DNA of 11,447 nt, from contig JBEGTL010000238.1 of the NCBI GenBank assembly GCA_041179425.1, forward strand, positions 1 through 11,447. The letters run 5' to 3'. Source of the DNA: DASUME01 sp041179425 (GTDB lineage Bacteria > Myxococcota_A > Polyangia > Polyangiales > DASUME01). Below the pieces are notes generated by a model. It saw nothing but the letters and a program-made list of their open reading frames with translations. It made no database searches and was not told where the DNA came from. This document shows, piece by piece, positions 1-7,707 of the stretch (its first letter is position 1; each line of letters begins with the position of its first letter). A program made the position numbers and the translations under genes.

Positions 1-404
1 GGTTCTTTTCTCCTGACGGCATGGTGCCCAAACCCGTCTTCAAGGAGGACCCTCCTGCCGACAAGCGTATGACTCGCGCCGAGCTCAAAGCCGAGGTCGA
101 TCTGTACGTCGACTTTCTCGAGGGAGCGAGCGGGTCCAAGGTGCACTTCGACCCCAAGTGCGTGCGTTTCGAGAACGGGCAACAGACCGCGACCGCAGGG
201 GCCGTCGGCTCGCAGTCATGGAGCTTCGACGTCACGCGGCGCTACCTCGTGTTCGACGAACAACAAGGCATCGTCTGGGGAATGTTTCCGTTCTCCCAGA
301 GCGCGAGCGCACTGGTCGTGGGCGAAGCGTTCAAGGTCGTCGATCACAAGATCATGATGATTCAGGCGGTGATGGCAAACATGCCCGCCAAGACCTGGAT
401 GTGA
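1..404 (+). CDS. hypothetical protein, C-terminal part (DUF8021-like)
   Basis: The reading frame is open to the left edge; codons upstream of the first Met at position 21 read FFSPDG. There is no Shine-Dalgarno sequence before that Met, so this is most likely the 3' part of a longer gene, with about 133 codons visible, ending in TGA at 402-404. The visible protein has the pattern VRFENGQ, then a strand-rich segment, then VVGEAFKVVDHKI and a closing KTW. That pattern recalls DUF8021 / NTF2-like proteins, where a conserved 'fenGq' precedes a beta-rich cone fold ending in 'GEaFkv.dgkI..IeA'. No catalytic residue can be assigned and the function is unknown. The gene converges on the hydrolase gene with 9 bp between them. 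I am fairly sure it is coding, less sure of the family. Confidence 0.65.
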   Translation, partial: FFSPDGMVPKPVFKEDPPADKRMTRAELKAEVDLYVDFLEGASGSKVHFDPKCVRFENGQQTATAGAVGSQSWSFDVTRRYLVFDEQQGIVWGMFPFSQSASALVVGEAFKVVDHKIMMIQAVMANMPAKTWM

Positions 405-413
405 ACGGGTCGC

Positions 414-1625
414 TCAGGGCAAGTTCTTCTTTTGCACCTTGAACCACTTGGTGTCCTTGCAGACCGAGCAGTCGGGCCCGACAAACATGGGGTCTAGCGT
501 GCTGTCACTCATGAGCTTCCAGCGCAGCCAGGCCGTGACGAGCGTGCCGATCTGGTCTTGGGTGGGAGCAGTCAGGATCCCGAGGTGTCCGCCCTTGAAG
601 TTCGTGTAAAACACGGGCGTGGTAGCGTTCTTGAAGTCTGTGTCACAGTTGGATGCGGCGATGTCGCAGCCCGTGTCCAAGATGCTGCAGCTGTCGCCAC
701 CCGGGATGCCACAAATGAAGGCGCTCGGAGCGTGCAGGTTGGCGACACGCTCGGCGACCATATTTCCACCCGAGATCTGCACCGTTGTGGTCAGCCGCGG
801 GTCGGCGGCGATGGTGAACGTAGCGAGGCTGCCCATCGAATAGCCCATCGACGCGATCTTTGTGGTGTCGAGCTTGCCAGAGAATGCGCTGCCATCCCGA
901 GCGTTCTCCGCGATGGCCCAGTCGATGCCCGCGATGATCTGCTTACCGAGGCTGACTTCTTCGCCGATGCCGGGCGTCACGTTGGCCGCCACGACGACAA
1001 AGCCATGCGTGGCGAGGCGTGGGAGCAGCGGGTAGCTCGTGTGCGTCGTGGAGCCGCCGCTCATCCAGCCGACGATCGGATTTTTCGCTCCGTTGGGCGC
1101 GAGCTCCGCGGGCAGATACACGGTGTACTGTTTGTCGGGACCGGTGTTCTGCAGCTTGGTCCCTCGATAGGGCCCGTCCTTGCTCAGGTCGGCGGCGGGC
1201 GGAAACAGGACTGCGGGCGTGGTCGCATCACCCGACGTCGGGCTCGTGGTGCTGGTCGCAGCGTCGCTGGGTACCGCCCCGGACGTGCCTGCATCGCTCA
1301 TGGGCTGCGAAGCCGCAGCAGCGTCTGCTTTGGCGACTGTCGAGCCCGCGTCCCGTTTGGGCGAGGAAGGTGCGGCGGGACCCACTGCAGAGGCATCAGC
1401 GGATAATCCAGTGAGCTCCGGCTTGCCTGCGTCACGCGGCGCCGTCGAGGGGTCTCCCCGCCCCTCCTTGTCGGTATTCGGCGCGGGATCCTCGGTGCAG
1501 CTGGCACCCAGTGTGGCGTTCGCTACGAGGCACAGGCCAAGCAGGCAGAAGCCTGCGCGGCTCGCTGCAACATTCCACTCCGGTGTAAGACAAAAACGGT
1601 CGGCCAGCTTCGACGATGAATGCAT
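414..1625 (-). CDS. secreted alpha/beta hydrolase (chlorophyllase/PET-hydrolase/DLH-like fold)
   Basis: A 403-residue exported esterase/lipase-type hydrolase; substrate unknown. Residues 24-42 form a hydrophobic signal segment ending LGASC. Cys43 could be lipidated, but Gly at -3 makes the lipobox poor. Residues ~45-138 are a low-complexity Ala/Ser/Thr/Pro/Asp linker with repeated DAG units. The catalytic domain (~150-375) has an oxyanion-type GWMSGG segment (186-191), the nucleophile elbow GYSMG with Ser263, and GGHLG with candidate catalytic His347. The acid is less clear; Asp311 in GGDSC is the best candidate. The catalytic and tail region is Cys-rich (305, 313, 320, 327, 386, 389), and the protein ends with a CSVCKDTKW-type tail containing CxxC, suggesting disulfides in an exported enzyme. 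A GGAG lies 12 nt before the ATG, a rather long spacing. The gene is divergent from the large regulator. It could be a cutinase/PETase-like polyesterase, acetyl esterase or depolymerase; the sequence alone does not decide. Confidence 0.85.
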   Translation of the reverse strand: MHSSSKLADRFCLTPEWNVAASRAGFCLLGLCLVANATLGASCTEDPAPNTDKEGRGDPSTAPRDAGKPELTGLSADASAVGPAAPSSPKRDAGSTVAKADAAAASQPMSDAGTSGAVPSDAATSTTSPTSGDATTPAVLFPPAADLSKDGPYRGTKLQNTGPDKQYTVYLPAELAPNGAKNPIVGWMSGGSTTHTSYPLLPRLATHGFVVVAANVTPGIGEEVSLGKQIIAGIDWAIAENARDGSAFSGKLDTTKIASMGYSMGSLATFTIAADPRLTTTVQISGGNMVAERVANLHAPSAFICGIPGGDSCSILDTGCDIAASNCDTDFKNATTPVFYTNFKGGHLGILTAPTQDQIGTLVTAWLRWKLMSDSTLDPMFVGPDCSVCKDTKWFKVQKKNLP

Positions 1626-1798
1626 GTTCCGGTCGTGCTCCGGCGCGGGACAACCCCGTGCTCACAGACAGCAGCCTACATCGTAAAAAGCTCTGTGCGT
1701 AAGTCCTTTCCAGCGCGCTACGAAGCCGCTAGAAATATGAATGGCGGAGGCTCTTCAGGGCCCGCGACGCCTCCCTTTCGTCTCCCGGAGGACCGACG
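1626..1798. promoter_or_regulatory. divergent intergenic region between hydrolase and regulator genes
   Basis: These 173 bp lie between the two outward-facing starts, so promoters for both genes must lie here or inside the genes. The segment around 1678-1745 is more AT-rich than its surroundings, with AAAAAG near 1685 and TAGAAATATGAAT near 1730, which is where promoter elements would be expected. I could not fit a convincing -35/-10 pair with normal spacing on either strand, so no exact promoter is claimed. The regulator has a winged-helix domain, and this spacer is the obvious place to look for its operator; that is inference only. Confidence 0.4.
1787..1791 (+). promoter_or_regulatory. Shine-Dalgarno sequence of the regulator gene
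   Basis: GGAGG sits 7 nt before the ATG at 1799. It fixes that start, and the winged-helix domain begins immediately after it. Confidence 0.75.
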
Positions 1799-4750
1799 AT
1801 GATCTTTCTCTTCGACGACTACGAGCTCGACTCCGACTGCAACGACCTCCGCCGAAACGGAAAGCCCCTGAAGGCTGAGCATGTGGTTCTCCGCTTGCTG
1901 AGCGCGCTGGTCGAAGACGCCGGTCAGCTCGTCACCAAGGCCGCGCTCATCGAGCGCGTCTGGGACGATCGCGCTGTCTCCGAGAACGTGATCACGGTCG
2001 CCATGGTGCGCCTCCGTCGACTCCTCGGTGACGACGCGAACGAACGCAAGTTCGTCGTCAACGTGCACGGTCGCGGCTACCGGTTCGTGCGCCCAGTCAG
2101 TAAGGTCGACCGCACTGCCGCGCAGGTCCCCGTGGAGCTCATGCCCACGCGCAAACAGACGACCTCCTTCGTGGGTCGTGAGCAAGTGATGCAGCGTCTC
2201 CGCACCTCCCTTGCAGATGCGCGCCAAGGTCAGGGCAATGTGCTCGTGCTGATCGGCGAGCCAGGCATCGGCAAGACACGCGCAGCCGAGCAGCTCGCAG
2301 ACGAGGCTGCTGCTGCCGGCATCCCCGTCGCGTGGGGCCATTGTCAGGAGGCAGGCGATACACCGCCCCTGTGGCCCTGGGCGCAGCTCGTGCGCGAGCT
2401 GCTGGAGAAACTGCCACTCGACAGCGCGGCAGTCGCTGCTGCTGCCACCGCGCCCGAGCTGCCGTGGTTGCTGCCTCGTGCGAGCCCGTCGAGCGCAGAA
2501 CGCGCCGAAGAACGCAAGGCTGCAATCGGCAAAGACCGCGTGTTCACCGCGGTGGTCCAGGTGCTGCAGTCCGCTGCCAGCGCGACGCCGTGTCTGCTGA
2601 TCTTGGAAGACCTGCACCGCGCCGACGCCTCCACGGTCGAGCTGCTGCACTTCTGGGTCGAGTCGATCTCCCGCGCCCGTGTCCTCTTGGTGGGGACGGT
2701 GCGCAGCACGGAGCGTCGCGGGGGCGCCGCGAGCGCCGAGCTTGCAGCCGTCCTCGGACACCGCAACTGCATGCGGGTCCCGCTGCAGCGCCTCGATGCG
2801 CCATCGGTCACCGCATACGTCTCCACCATCCTCGACGATCCAGACGGTCGGCTGGCGCGCGCGGTCTTTGCCAAGAGCGAGGGCAATCCTTTCTTCATGG
2901 TGGAGCTGGCTCGTCAGCTCTCCTCCATGACGTCCCCTGAGCCCGAGCTACTGGCCGTGACGCACGAAGCGCTCGAGCTCGTGCGGCCGCGCTTGCTCAA
3001 GCTGGATGCAGCAGGAAATGGCGTGTTGTCGTCTGCTTCTGTGATCGGACGCAACTTCGATCTGCGGCTCGTGCAGGCCGTGCTGGACGCGGACTTGACC
3101 GAGATCATGAAAAACCTCGACTGCGCCGTGACAAGTGAGGTGTTGATCGTTGCTCCGGACTCACGAACGGTCTTCGCCTTCAGCCACGACCTGCTCCGCG
3201 CCGCTCTCTACGAGAGCATTCCTCCCGCCGAGCTGCGGCGGCTCCACCTGCGTGTGGCGCTTGCGCTCGAGGCACAAAGACTCAGCGGGGAGACCGTCTC
3301 CGCAGCGCTGCTAGCGTTTCACTTTCGCGCCGCGATCCCCGAAGGAGATCTCCGCAAGACCGTCGAGTACTCTGCGCGGGCTGCTGAAGACGCCAGCGCG
3401 CTGTTTGCGTTCGGCGATGCGGAGCGCCACCTGCGCCATGCCCTCGAAGCCCTCTCGCTGATCCCGAACGCCAGCACGGGGCTTCGTATGAAGCTGCTAC
3501 TGCACCAGACGTTGTGCGCACGCGTAGTGGGCGCGCCAGAGTTCGAATCGCTGTTGCGCGAGCTGATCCGCCTGGCCCGCGAGTGCCGCGCGGGGTCCGT
3601 GCTGGCGCGCGCGGGACTTCTGCTCGACCTGCATCCCGGCTTTCCCGCTCTGGCCGCCTCACGACAAACGCTCGAAGAGGCGCTCTCGATGCTACCCGAC
3701 GACGACGAAGAACATCGAGGCGCCCTGCTCGCACGGCTCGCGATTAGCGCGCCGATCGCCTACGACGCCGAAGCGAGCCAGGCGCAGGCGGAGCTCGCAG
3801 TCACGCTCAGCCGGCGCTCGGGGGCGCCGCTCGCGCTGTACGGCTCGCTGTTCGCGAAGCTCTACTTGGAAGCCTCCCCCACAGCCGTGTTGACGAGCAC
3901 TAGCGGCCAGTCAGAACCGCTGCGCGAGCTGGACCTGTTGTGTCTGCACCATCCCCGTTTGCTGAGTGTTCCTCCCATCGCGCTCGACTTGCACCGCGCC
4001 ATCCTGTGCCTCCAGACCGGCGACCTCCCCACGATGCTCTCCGCGCTCGAGCGTGCCGAGGCGCGCGCCAGGCGGCTTCACTGCCGCGAGTGGACCTGGC
4101 ACGCAGAGCGATATCGAGCGCTGGCGCAGCTGCAACTCGGTCAAGTCACGCAGGGCACCCTCAAGCTACGCGCACTTCACGAGCAAGCGCGTGCGCTCAA
4201 CATCCTCGGCAGCGAGCTACTCTGCCTCTACGACGAGACGGTCGTGTTGGGAGACGCGAGCACGATGCGCGCGTCACCCGTGTCTCTCCAGTTCGATCCA
4301 GGCGACCCTCCGAGCCTGTGGTCCACCAAGGTGCGGACCCTCGTCGCAGCAGACCTGCACGACGAAGCCGACGCCATGCTGAAGATGGTTGCCTCCGAGC
4401 GGTTGGCCGCACTCCCTCGCGACCGCGACTATCTGGGCACCTTGGGGGCTCTCGCTCGCAGCGCCGCTTCGCTGGGCGCACGCGACCACGCGACGGTGCT
4501 CTACGACCTTCTCGCGCCCCATCACGCGTACCTCAGCGCTCACGTGGCATTTCACTGCGAGGGGTCCGTGCCGCAGCTGCGAGCCGAACTTGCATGGACG
4601 CTCGGCCGGGGCGATGAAGCGCGCTCCTTGCTCGAGGCTGGACTTAAACAGAGTGCCGATGCGGGTCTGGTCTTTGTTGCGGACCAGGCACGGCGTACCC
4701 TCGCGACGTACCGAGATGCGCGCAGCAACAACGAGAGCGCTCGCCCGTAG
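1799..4750 (+). CDS. winged-helix transcriptional regulator with AAA-type ATPase and TPR-like repeats
   Basis: A 983-residue signal-transducing regulator. Residues 1-100 form an OmpR/PhoB-type (CadC/ToxR-like) winged-helix DNA-binding domain: FDDYELD, then LIERVW, the recognition-helix region VSENVITVAMVRLRRLL, and the wing HGRGYRFVRPV. A short linker leads to an AAA_16-type ATPase beginning SFVGRE (123-128), with Walker A GEPGIGKT (153-160), a Walker B-like LLILED (266-271) followed by LHRAD, and a sensor-like LLVGTVR (296-302). The FSHDLLRAALYE segment (~460-472) is typical at the end of this ATPase module. The remaining ~500 residues are Ala/Leu/Arg-rich helical repeats resembling TPRs, the usual ligand- or partner-sensing half in MalT/LAL/AfsR-like proteins. 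The domain order (wHTH first, ATPase, repeats) differs from MalT, which has its HTH at the C-terminus. No BTAD domain is obvious. It is divergent from the hydrolase and convergent with GH3; its target and signal are unknown. Confidence 0.92.
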   Translation: MIFLFDDYELDSDCNDLRRNGKPLKAEHVVLRLLSALVEDAGQLVTKAALIERVWDDRAVSENVITVAMVRLRRLLGDDANERKFVVNVHGRGYRFVRPVSKVDRTAAQVPVELMPTRKQTTSFVGREQVMQRLRTSLADARQGQGNVLVLIGEPGIGKTRAAEQLADEAAAAGIPVAWGHCQEAGDTPPLWPWAQLVRELLEKLPLDSAAVAAAATAPELPWLLPRASPSSAERAEERKAAIGKDRVFTAVVQVLQSAASATPCLLILEDLHRADASTVELLHFWVESISRARVLLVGTVRSTERRGGAASAELAAVLGHRNCMRVPLQRLDAPSVTAYVSTILDDPDGRLARAVFAKSEGNPFFMVELARQLSSMTSPEPELLAVTHEALELVRPRLLKLDAAGNGVLSSASVIGRNFDLRLVQAVLDADLTEIMKNLDCAVTSEVLIVAPDSRTVFAFSHDLLRAALYESIPPAELRRLHLRVALALEAQRLSGETVSAALLAFHFRAAIPEGDLRKTVEYSARAAEDASALFAFGDAERHLRHALEALSLIPNASTGLRMKLLLHQTLCARVVGAPEFESLLRELIRLARECRAGSVLARAGLLLDLHPGFPALAASRQTLEEALSMLPDDDEEHRGALLARLAISAPIAYDAEASQAQAELAVTLSRRSGAPLALYGSLFAKLYLEASPTAVLTSTSGQSEPLRELDLLCLHHPRLLSVPPIALDLHRAILCLQTGDLPTMLSALERAEARARRLHCREWTWHAERYRALAQLQLGQVTQGTLKLRALHEQARALNILGSELLCLYDETVVLGDASTMRASPVSLQFDPGDPPSLWSTKVRTLVAADLHDEADAMLKMVASERLAALPRDRDYLGTLGALARSAASLGARDHATVLYDLLAPHHAYLSAHVAFHCEGSVPQLRAELAWTLGRGDEARSLLEAGLKQSADAGLVFVADQARRTLATYRDARSNNESARP

Positions 4751-4769
4751 GCGCAGCGGTCGAGCGTAA

Positions 4770-7040
4770 TCAGGGCTTCGTGGCGAAGCTTGTTTGCAGC
4801 TTGATATCGCTCGAGGACGCCCCCACCAGCACGCCGTAGGTGCCCGACGCGGTCTTCCAGCTCGAGGCATCGCTGTCCCAGTAGCGCAGCTGGTCGCGAG
4901 GAATACTCAGGGAGACTTGCTGCTTTTCTCCGGCCGCCAGACTGACCCTCTTCCAGGCGACCAGACGTTTGGCTACGTCTCCGGCACCGCTCGGCAGCTT
5001 GACGTACACCTGCACAACCTCCGCGCCCGCACGGCTGCCGATGTTGGTCAGGGAGAAGCTGACCTGCGCGCCGTCGGCTCGCACCTCGACCTTCTCGTAG
5101 CGATACGCGGTGTAGGAAAGGCCGTGTCCGAACGCGAAGGCGGGCGCCACACCACGCTCGTCGTACCAACGATAGCCTATGCTCAACCCCTCCGTGAACT
5201 GCGCGACGTCTGCAGAAAAGGGGGCGCCGCCGGTGGGCGTGTCCGCCTCGGCAGCCGGAAAGCTGAGCGGCAGCTTTCCGGATGGATTGACATCGCCGAA
5301 CAAGACGTCCGCCAGCGCTGGGGCACCGCGGATCCCCGCGTACCACACGTCCACCACCGCCGGCACTTGCAGAAGCCAGGGCATCAGCACCGGATTGCCG
5401 CTCTGGAGCACTACGATGGTCTTGGCGTTGGCTGCAGACACGGCGGCGATCAGCGCGTCCTGATCGTCGCGCAAGGTGAGCGAGGAAAGGTCCTGTCCCT
5501 CCGAGCTCCACTGGTGGGCCATCACCACGACGGCATCGGAGTCTTTGGCCAAGGCCACCGCGACGTCGACGTCGCTGCCATCGGCAAATCTCACCTGCGA
5601 CTCTGGAGCTTTTGCTTGGATGGCTTCGAGGGGAGAGCTGCGCACCCAGATCTCGCACCAATTGGCAGGACCAGGTTGTTCGGGACACTTTTGGTCCGGC
5701 TGGGCCGGGTGCACGTGCGCGTGACCGCCGGGAGAGATCACCTGGCTCGAGCCACCGCCTGAGATCATCGCGGAGTCGGCGTGCTTTCCGATCACTGCGA
5801 TGCGTGGGAGGGTCTTGTCCAATGGCAAGACGCCGCCTTCATTCTTCAGCAGCACCATGGCGCTGCGCGCCACGCGTTCTGCCAAGACCTCGCCCGCCGC
5901 AAAGTCGATGTCGTGAGGCACCGGCGGATCGTCCAACACACCGGTGTCGATCAACGAGACCAGCTTGCGCCGCACCATGTCGTCGAGCCGGCTCTCGGGA
6001 ACGCCGCCGTCGGCGACTGCACCAAGCAGCGGCGCGCCGAAGAACGTGGGCTTGTACTGCTCTTCATCGAGCCCGCTGAGGGCCGCGTGCGTCGTGCTGT
6101 GGGTGGCACCCCAGTCCGACTGCACCCAGCCCTGAAAGCCCCACTCCCGCTTGAGCACCGTGTTGAGCAGCCAGTCGTTCTCGCATGCCCAGTCGCCATT
6201 GAGCTTGTTGTACGAGCACATCACCGATCCCGGCCGCGCAGTCTTGACCGCGATCTCGAACTCTCGCAGATACAGCTCGCGCAGCGTGCGCTCGTCGACG
6301 ATCGAGTCGACCAGCTCGCGCGACGTCTCTTGCGTGTTGGCCGCGAGGTGCTTGAGCGACATCACGATGTGCTGCGCTTGCGCGCCCTCGATCTTGGAGC
6401 TCACCATCAGACCCGACAACACCGGGTCTTCTCCCATGTACTCGAACGAGCGCCCCAATCGCGGATCGCGGACCAGTCCGATGGAGCCGCCCAGCAGCAT
6501 GTTGAAGCCTTGTGCGCGCGCTTCGGTCGCGATCAGTGCGCCCGCTAGATTGGCTAGTTCCGTGTCCCAGGTGGCAGCCAGCGCGACCGGCGCCGGGAGT
6601 GCGGTCGCATAAGGTTTATCGCGTGGAACGAAGGGCGCAGTGGCGCTGCTGCAGTCGGCCACGCCGCCGCCGCCATCGGTCATGTTGAGGTCCGGGATGC
6701 CCAACCGCGGAATCCCCGGAATGAAGCCCGCGCCGTGCAGGCCGGAGCCGCGGTCTGAAAACGCGTAGCCGCAGATGGCCCAGCCGCGCACCAGCTGAAG
6801 TTTTTCTTCGAGCGTCATCTGCGATAGCAGCGCATTCGCCCGCGCATCGACGTTGGCCTTGTGTGCTGCATCCGCCGCTGCGGCAGCGTCCATGCCGCCA
6901 TCGCGACCTGCGTCACGACCGCCGTCGACCCCTCTGGTTGGCTCTCCCACCACGGTCTTATCAGGCGTCTCACCGACGCTCGTGCACGCGCCGAATAACG
7001 CTACGCTCAGGAAGATACGAGACCGCACTCGCCTACGCAT
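4770..7040 (-). CDS. glycoside hydrolase family 3 beta-glucosidase-like lipoprotein
   Basis: An exported GH3 enzyme of 756 residues, expected to remove terminal beta-linked sugars such as beta-glucosides from oligosaccharides or glycosides. The N-terminus is MRRRVRSR plus a hydrophobic run ending FGAC, so Cys19 may be lipidated, although Phe at -3 is atypical. An Asp/Gly/Ala linker with DGG/DAG units follows (~38-65). The (beta/alpha)8 domain (~70-370) carries EKLQLVRG, GRSFEYMGEDP (~196-206), SLKHLAANTQETSR (~228-240) and QSDWGAT with the nucleophile Asp309. The alpha/beta sandwich domain (~385-600) includes WSSEGQD, whose Glu514 is the probable acid/base. A C-terminal fibronectin-III-like domain begins after FGHGLSYT (~637-644). 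The length is normal for a three-domain GH3. An in-frame GTG at 7052 would add four residues; I prefer the ATG at 7040 because it starts a classic positively charged signal peptide behind a G-rich stretch. True substrate specificity cannot be read from sequence. Confidence 0.93.
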   Translation of the reverse strand: MRRRVRSRIFLSVALFGACTSVGETPDKTVVGEPTRGVDGGRDAGRDGGMDAAAAADAAHKANVDARANALLSQMTLEEKLQLVRGWAICGYAFSDRGSGLHGAGFIPGIPRLGIPDLNMTDGGGGVADCSSATAPFVPRDKPYATALPAPVALAATWDTELANLAGALIATEARAQGFNMLLGGSIGLVRDPRLGRSFEYMGEDPVLSGLMVSSKIEGAQAQHIVMSLKHLAANTQETSRELVDSIVDERTLRELYLREFEIAVKTARPGSVMCSYNKLNGDWACENDWLLNTVLKREWGFQGWVQSDWGATHSTTHAALSGLDEEQYKPTFFGAPLLGAVADGGVPESRLDDMVRRKLVSLIDTGVLDDPPVPHDIDFAAGEVLAERVARSAMVLLKNEGGVLPLDKTLPRIAVIGKHADSAMISGGGSSQVISPGGHAHVHPAQPDQKCPEQPGPANWCEIWVRSSPLEAIQAKAPESQVRFADGSDVDVAVALAKDSDAVVVMAHQWSSEGQDLSSLTLRDDQDALIAAVSAANAKTIVVLQSGNPVLMPWLLQVPAVVDVWYAGIRGAPALADVLFGDVNPSGKLPLSFPAAEADTPTGGAPFSADVAQFTEGLSIGYRWYDERGVAPAFAFGHGLSYTAYRYEKVEVRADGAQVSFSLTNIGSRAGAEVVQVYVKLPSGAGDVAKRLVAWKRVSLAAGEKQQVSLSIPRDQLRYWDSDASSWKTASGTYGVLVGASSSDIKLQTSFATKP
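4773..4795 (+). terminator. possible weak intrinsic terminator of the regulator gene
   Basis: Just after the regulator stop, GCTTCG (4775-4780) and CGAAGC (4784-4789) form a 6-bp stem with a TGG loop, extendable by two G-T pairs, followed by TTGTTTG on the + strand. It overlaps the last codons of the convergent GH3 gene. The stem is short and the T-tract interrupted, so the call is tentative. Confidence 0.3.
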
Positions 7041-7158
7041 GTTACCCACCACCCCCGAACATAGGCCTCGACCTTAGCCGGAGGGTCCGCACAGTCCTTT
7101 CACGCTGGCTACAAGACAGCTATTTGCTGGGCACGAGTACGCCTTTCGCGCGCGGTCG

Positions 7159-7395
7159 TCACTTCATGGTCGGTGGCGGCGCGTTCACCGGCTCGATGGG
7201 TTTGTGCGCGGGCTTCTTGATCAACTGCGAAAGGTCAGGTCGGCGACTTCGCTCGAATGGCATCAGTCGCACCACCTTGCCCGAGCGCGACGACTCCAGG
7301 ATGGCCTGCACGATACGAACGTCTGCCAGACCCTCTTCGCCTGATGCCTCGGGCTCGGTCCCGTCCTCGAGCCCCACCTCGCGGGCGCCACCCAT
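7159..7395 (-). pseudogene. C-terminal remnant of a Gfo/Idh/MocA-family oxidoreductase
   Basis: This 78-codon ORF reads EEGLADVRIVQAILESSRSG then KVVRL. That is the last helix-strand unit of Gfo/Idh/MocA NAD(P)-dependent sugar oxidoreductases, where 'GL.D.rii.Ai..SartG..V.L' closes the catalytic domain. The tail RRPDLSQLIKKPAHKPIEPV resembles the proline-rich C-terminal extension seen in some family members. Family proteins are normally about 330-450 residues, and neither the Rossmann domain nor the EKP motif is present. The frame stays open upstream to a stop at 7612-7614, but those residues do not look like the family. The only start is the ATG at 7395, which lacks a Shine-Dalgarno sequence. 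I therefore read it as the 3' scar of a truncated gene. It points the same way as GH3, and sugar oxidoreductases often accompany glycosidases. It could still be expressed as a small protein. Confidence 0.6.
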
Positions 7396-7423
7396 CTGCT
7401 GCGGCCGCGCATTGGCGATGCTT

Positions 7424-7478
7424 CGCGTTGGATGCGGAGTGGATGCTCGGCGCGGGCATCCACTCCGTGCCCAACGCG
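7424..7478. repeat. long near-perfect inverted repeat (hairpin)
   Basis: The arms 7425-7446 and 7456-7477 are inverted copies of 22 bases with 19 identities. The outer C7424-G7478 pair and inner pairs 7447-7449 with 7453-7455 extend it to about 26 bp around a 3-base loop (7450-7452). Of the three differences, two become G-U pairs in RNA and one is an A-C mismatch. No T-tract follows on either strand, so it is not a canonical intrinsic terminator. It lies 28 bp beyond the truncated end of the oxidoreductase remnant and 245 bp past the ureG stop. It may be a palindromic intergenic element, the relic of a mobile element end, or an RNA 3'-end stabiliser. Confidence 0.7.
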
Positions 7479-7511
7479 CTGCGGATCCAAGTCCAACTAG
7501 CGTGTGCCCGA

Positions 7512-7532
7512 GCCAAGTCGCTGCGATTTGGC
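7512..7532. repeat. short inverted repeat
   Basis: GCCAAGTC (7512-7519) and GATTTGGC (7525-7532) can pair over 8 bp, including one G-T pair, around a 5-base loop. There is no T-tract on either side. This could be chance or part of the structured region 3' of ureG. Confidence 0.35.
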
Positions 7533-7633
7533 GTGCGACCGGAGACGAGACAAGAGGAGCGCAGGCCTTGCGAGCACCGGATTGGTTCGCCGCAGGGCGG
7601 CCGGCCCCAGCTCACCGCGACCCGCGAAGATAG

Positions 7634-7646
7634 TCAGACCAGCAAT
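7634..7646. repeat. 13-bp direct repeat, copy 1
   Basis: TCAGACCAGCAAT occurs here and again, identical, at 7723-7735, 89 bp away, where it encodes the ureG C-terminus and stop (reverse strand LLV-stop). Further near-matches to TCAGAC lie between the two copies. Confidence 0.5.
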
Positions 7647-7685
7647 GGTATGTCCACCACAGTCAGTGACCAGACAACGCACCCA

Positions 7686-7707
7686 GCGATCGGACAGCGA
7701 TCAGACA
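7686..7707. repeat. 11-bp tandem repeat
   Basis: GCGATCGGACA (7686-7696) is followed directly by GCGATCAGACA (7697-7707), identical at 10 of 11 positions. It sits 15 bp past the ureG stop in the direction of transcription. Confidence 0.5.

Noticed and set aside
1718..2761. Long antisense open frame (347 codons) over the regulator gene
   Set aside because: It is opposite a gene with clear domains; its composition is what GC-rich codon bias gives on the opposite strand, with no recognisable motif or ribosome binding site.
4552..5688. Long open frame (378 codons) across the regulator and GH3 3' ends
   Set aside because: It is Arg/Ser-rich, crosses the convergent junction of two real genes in the wrong frame, and resembles no family.
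7041..7052. GTG start at 7052 for the GH3 gene
   Set aside because: It adds four residues (VVGN-type) before the charged signal-peptide start. The ATG at 7040 fits a lipoprotein signal better, though the GTG cannot be excluded.
7041..7158. A sigma-70-like promoter for the GH3 gene
   Set aside because: I looked on the reverse strand and found only poor matches with wrong spacing, so no site is claimed.
7424..7478. Calling the long hairpin the intrinsic terminator of the urease operon
   Set aside because: No T-tract follows on either strand and it is 245 bp past ureG; kept as a repeat instead.
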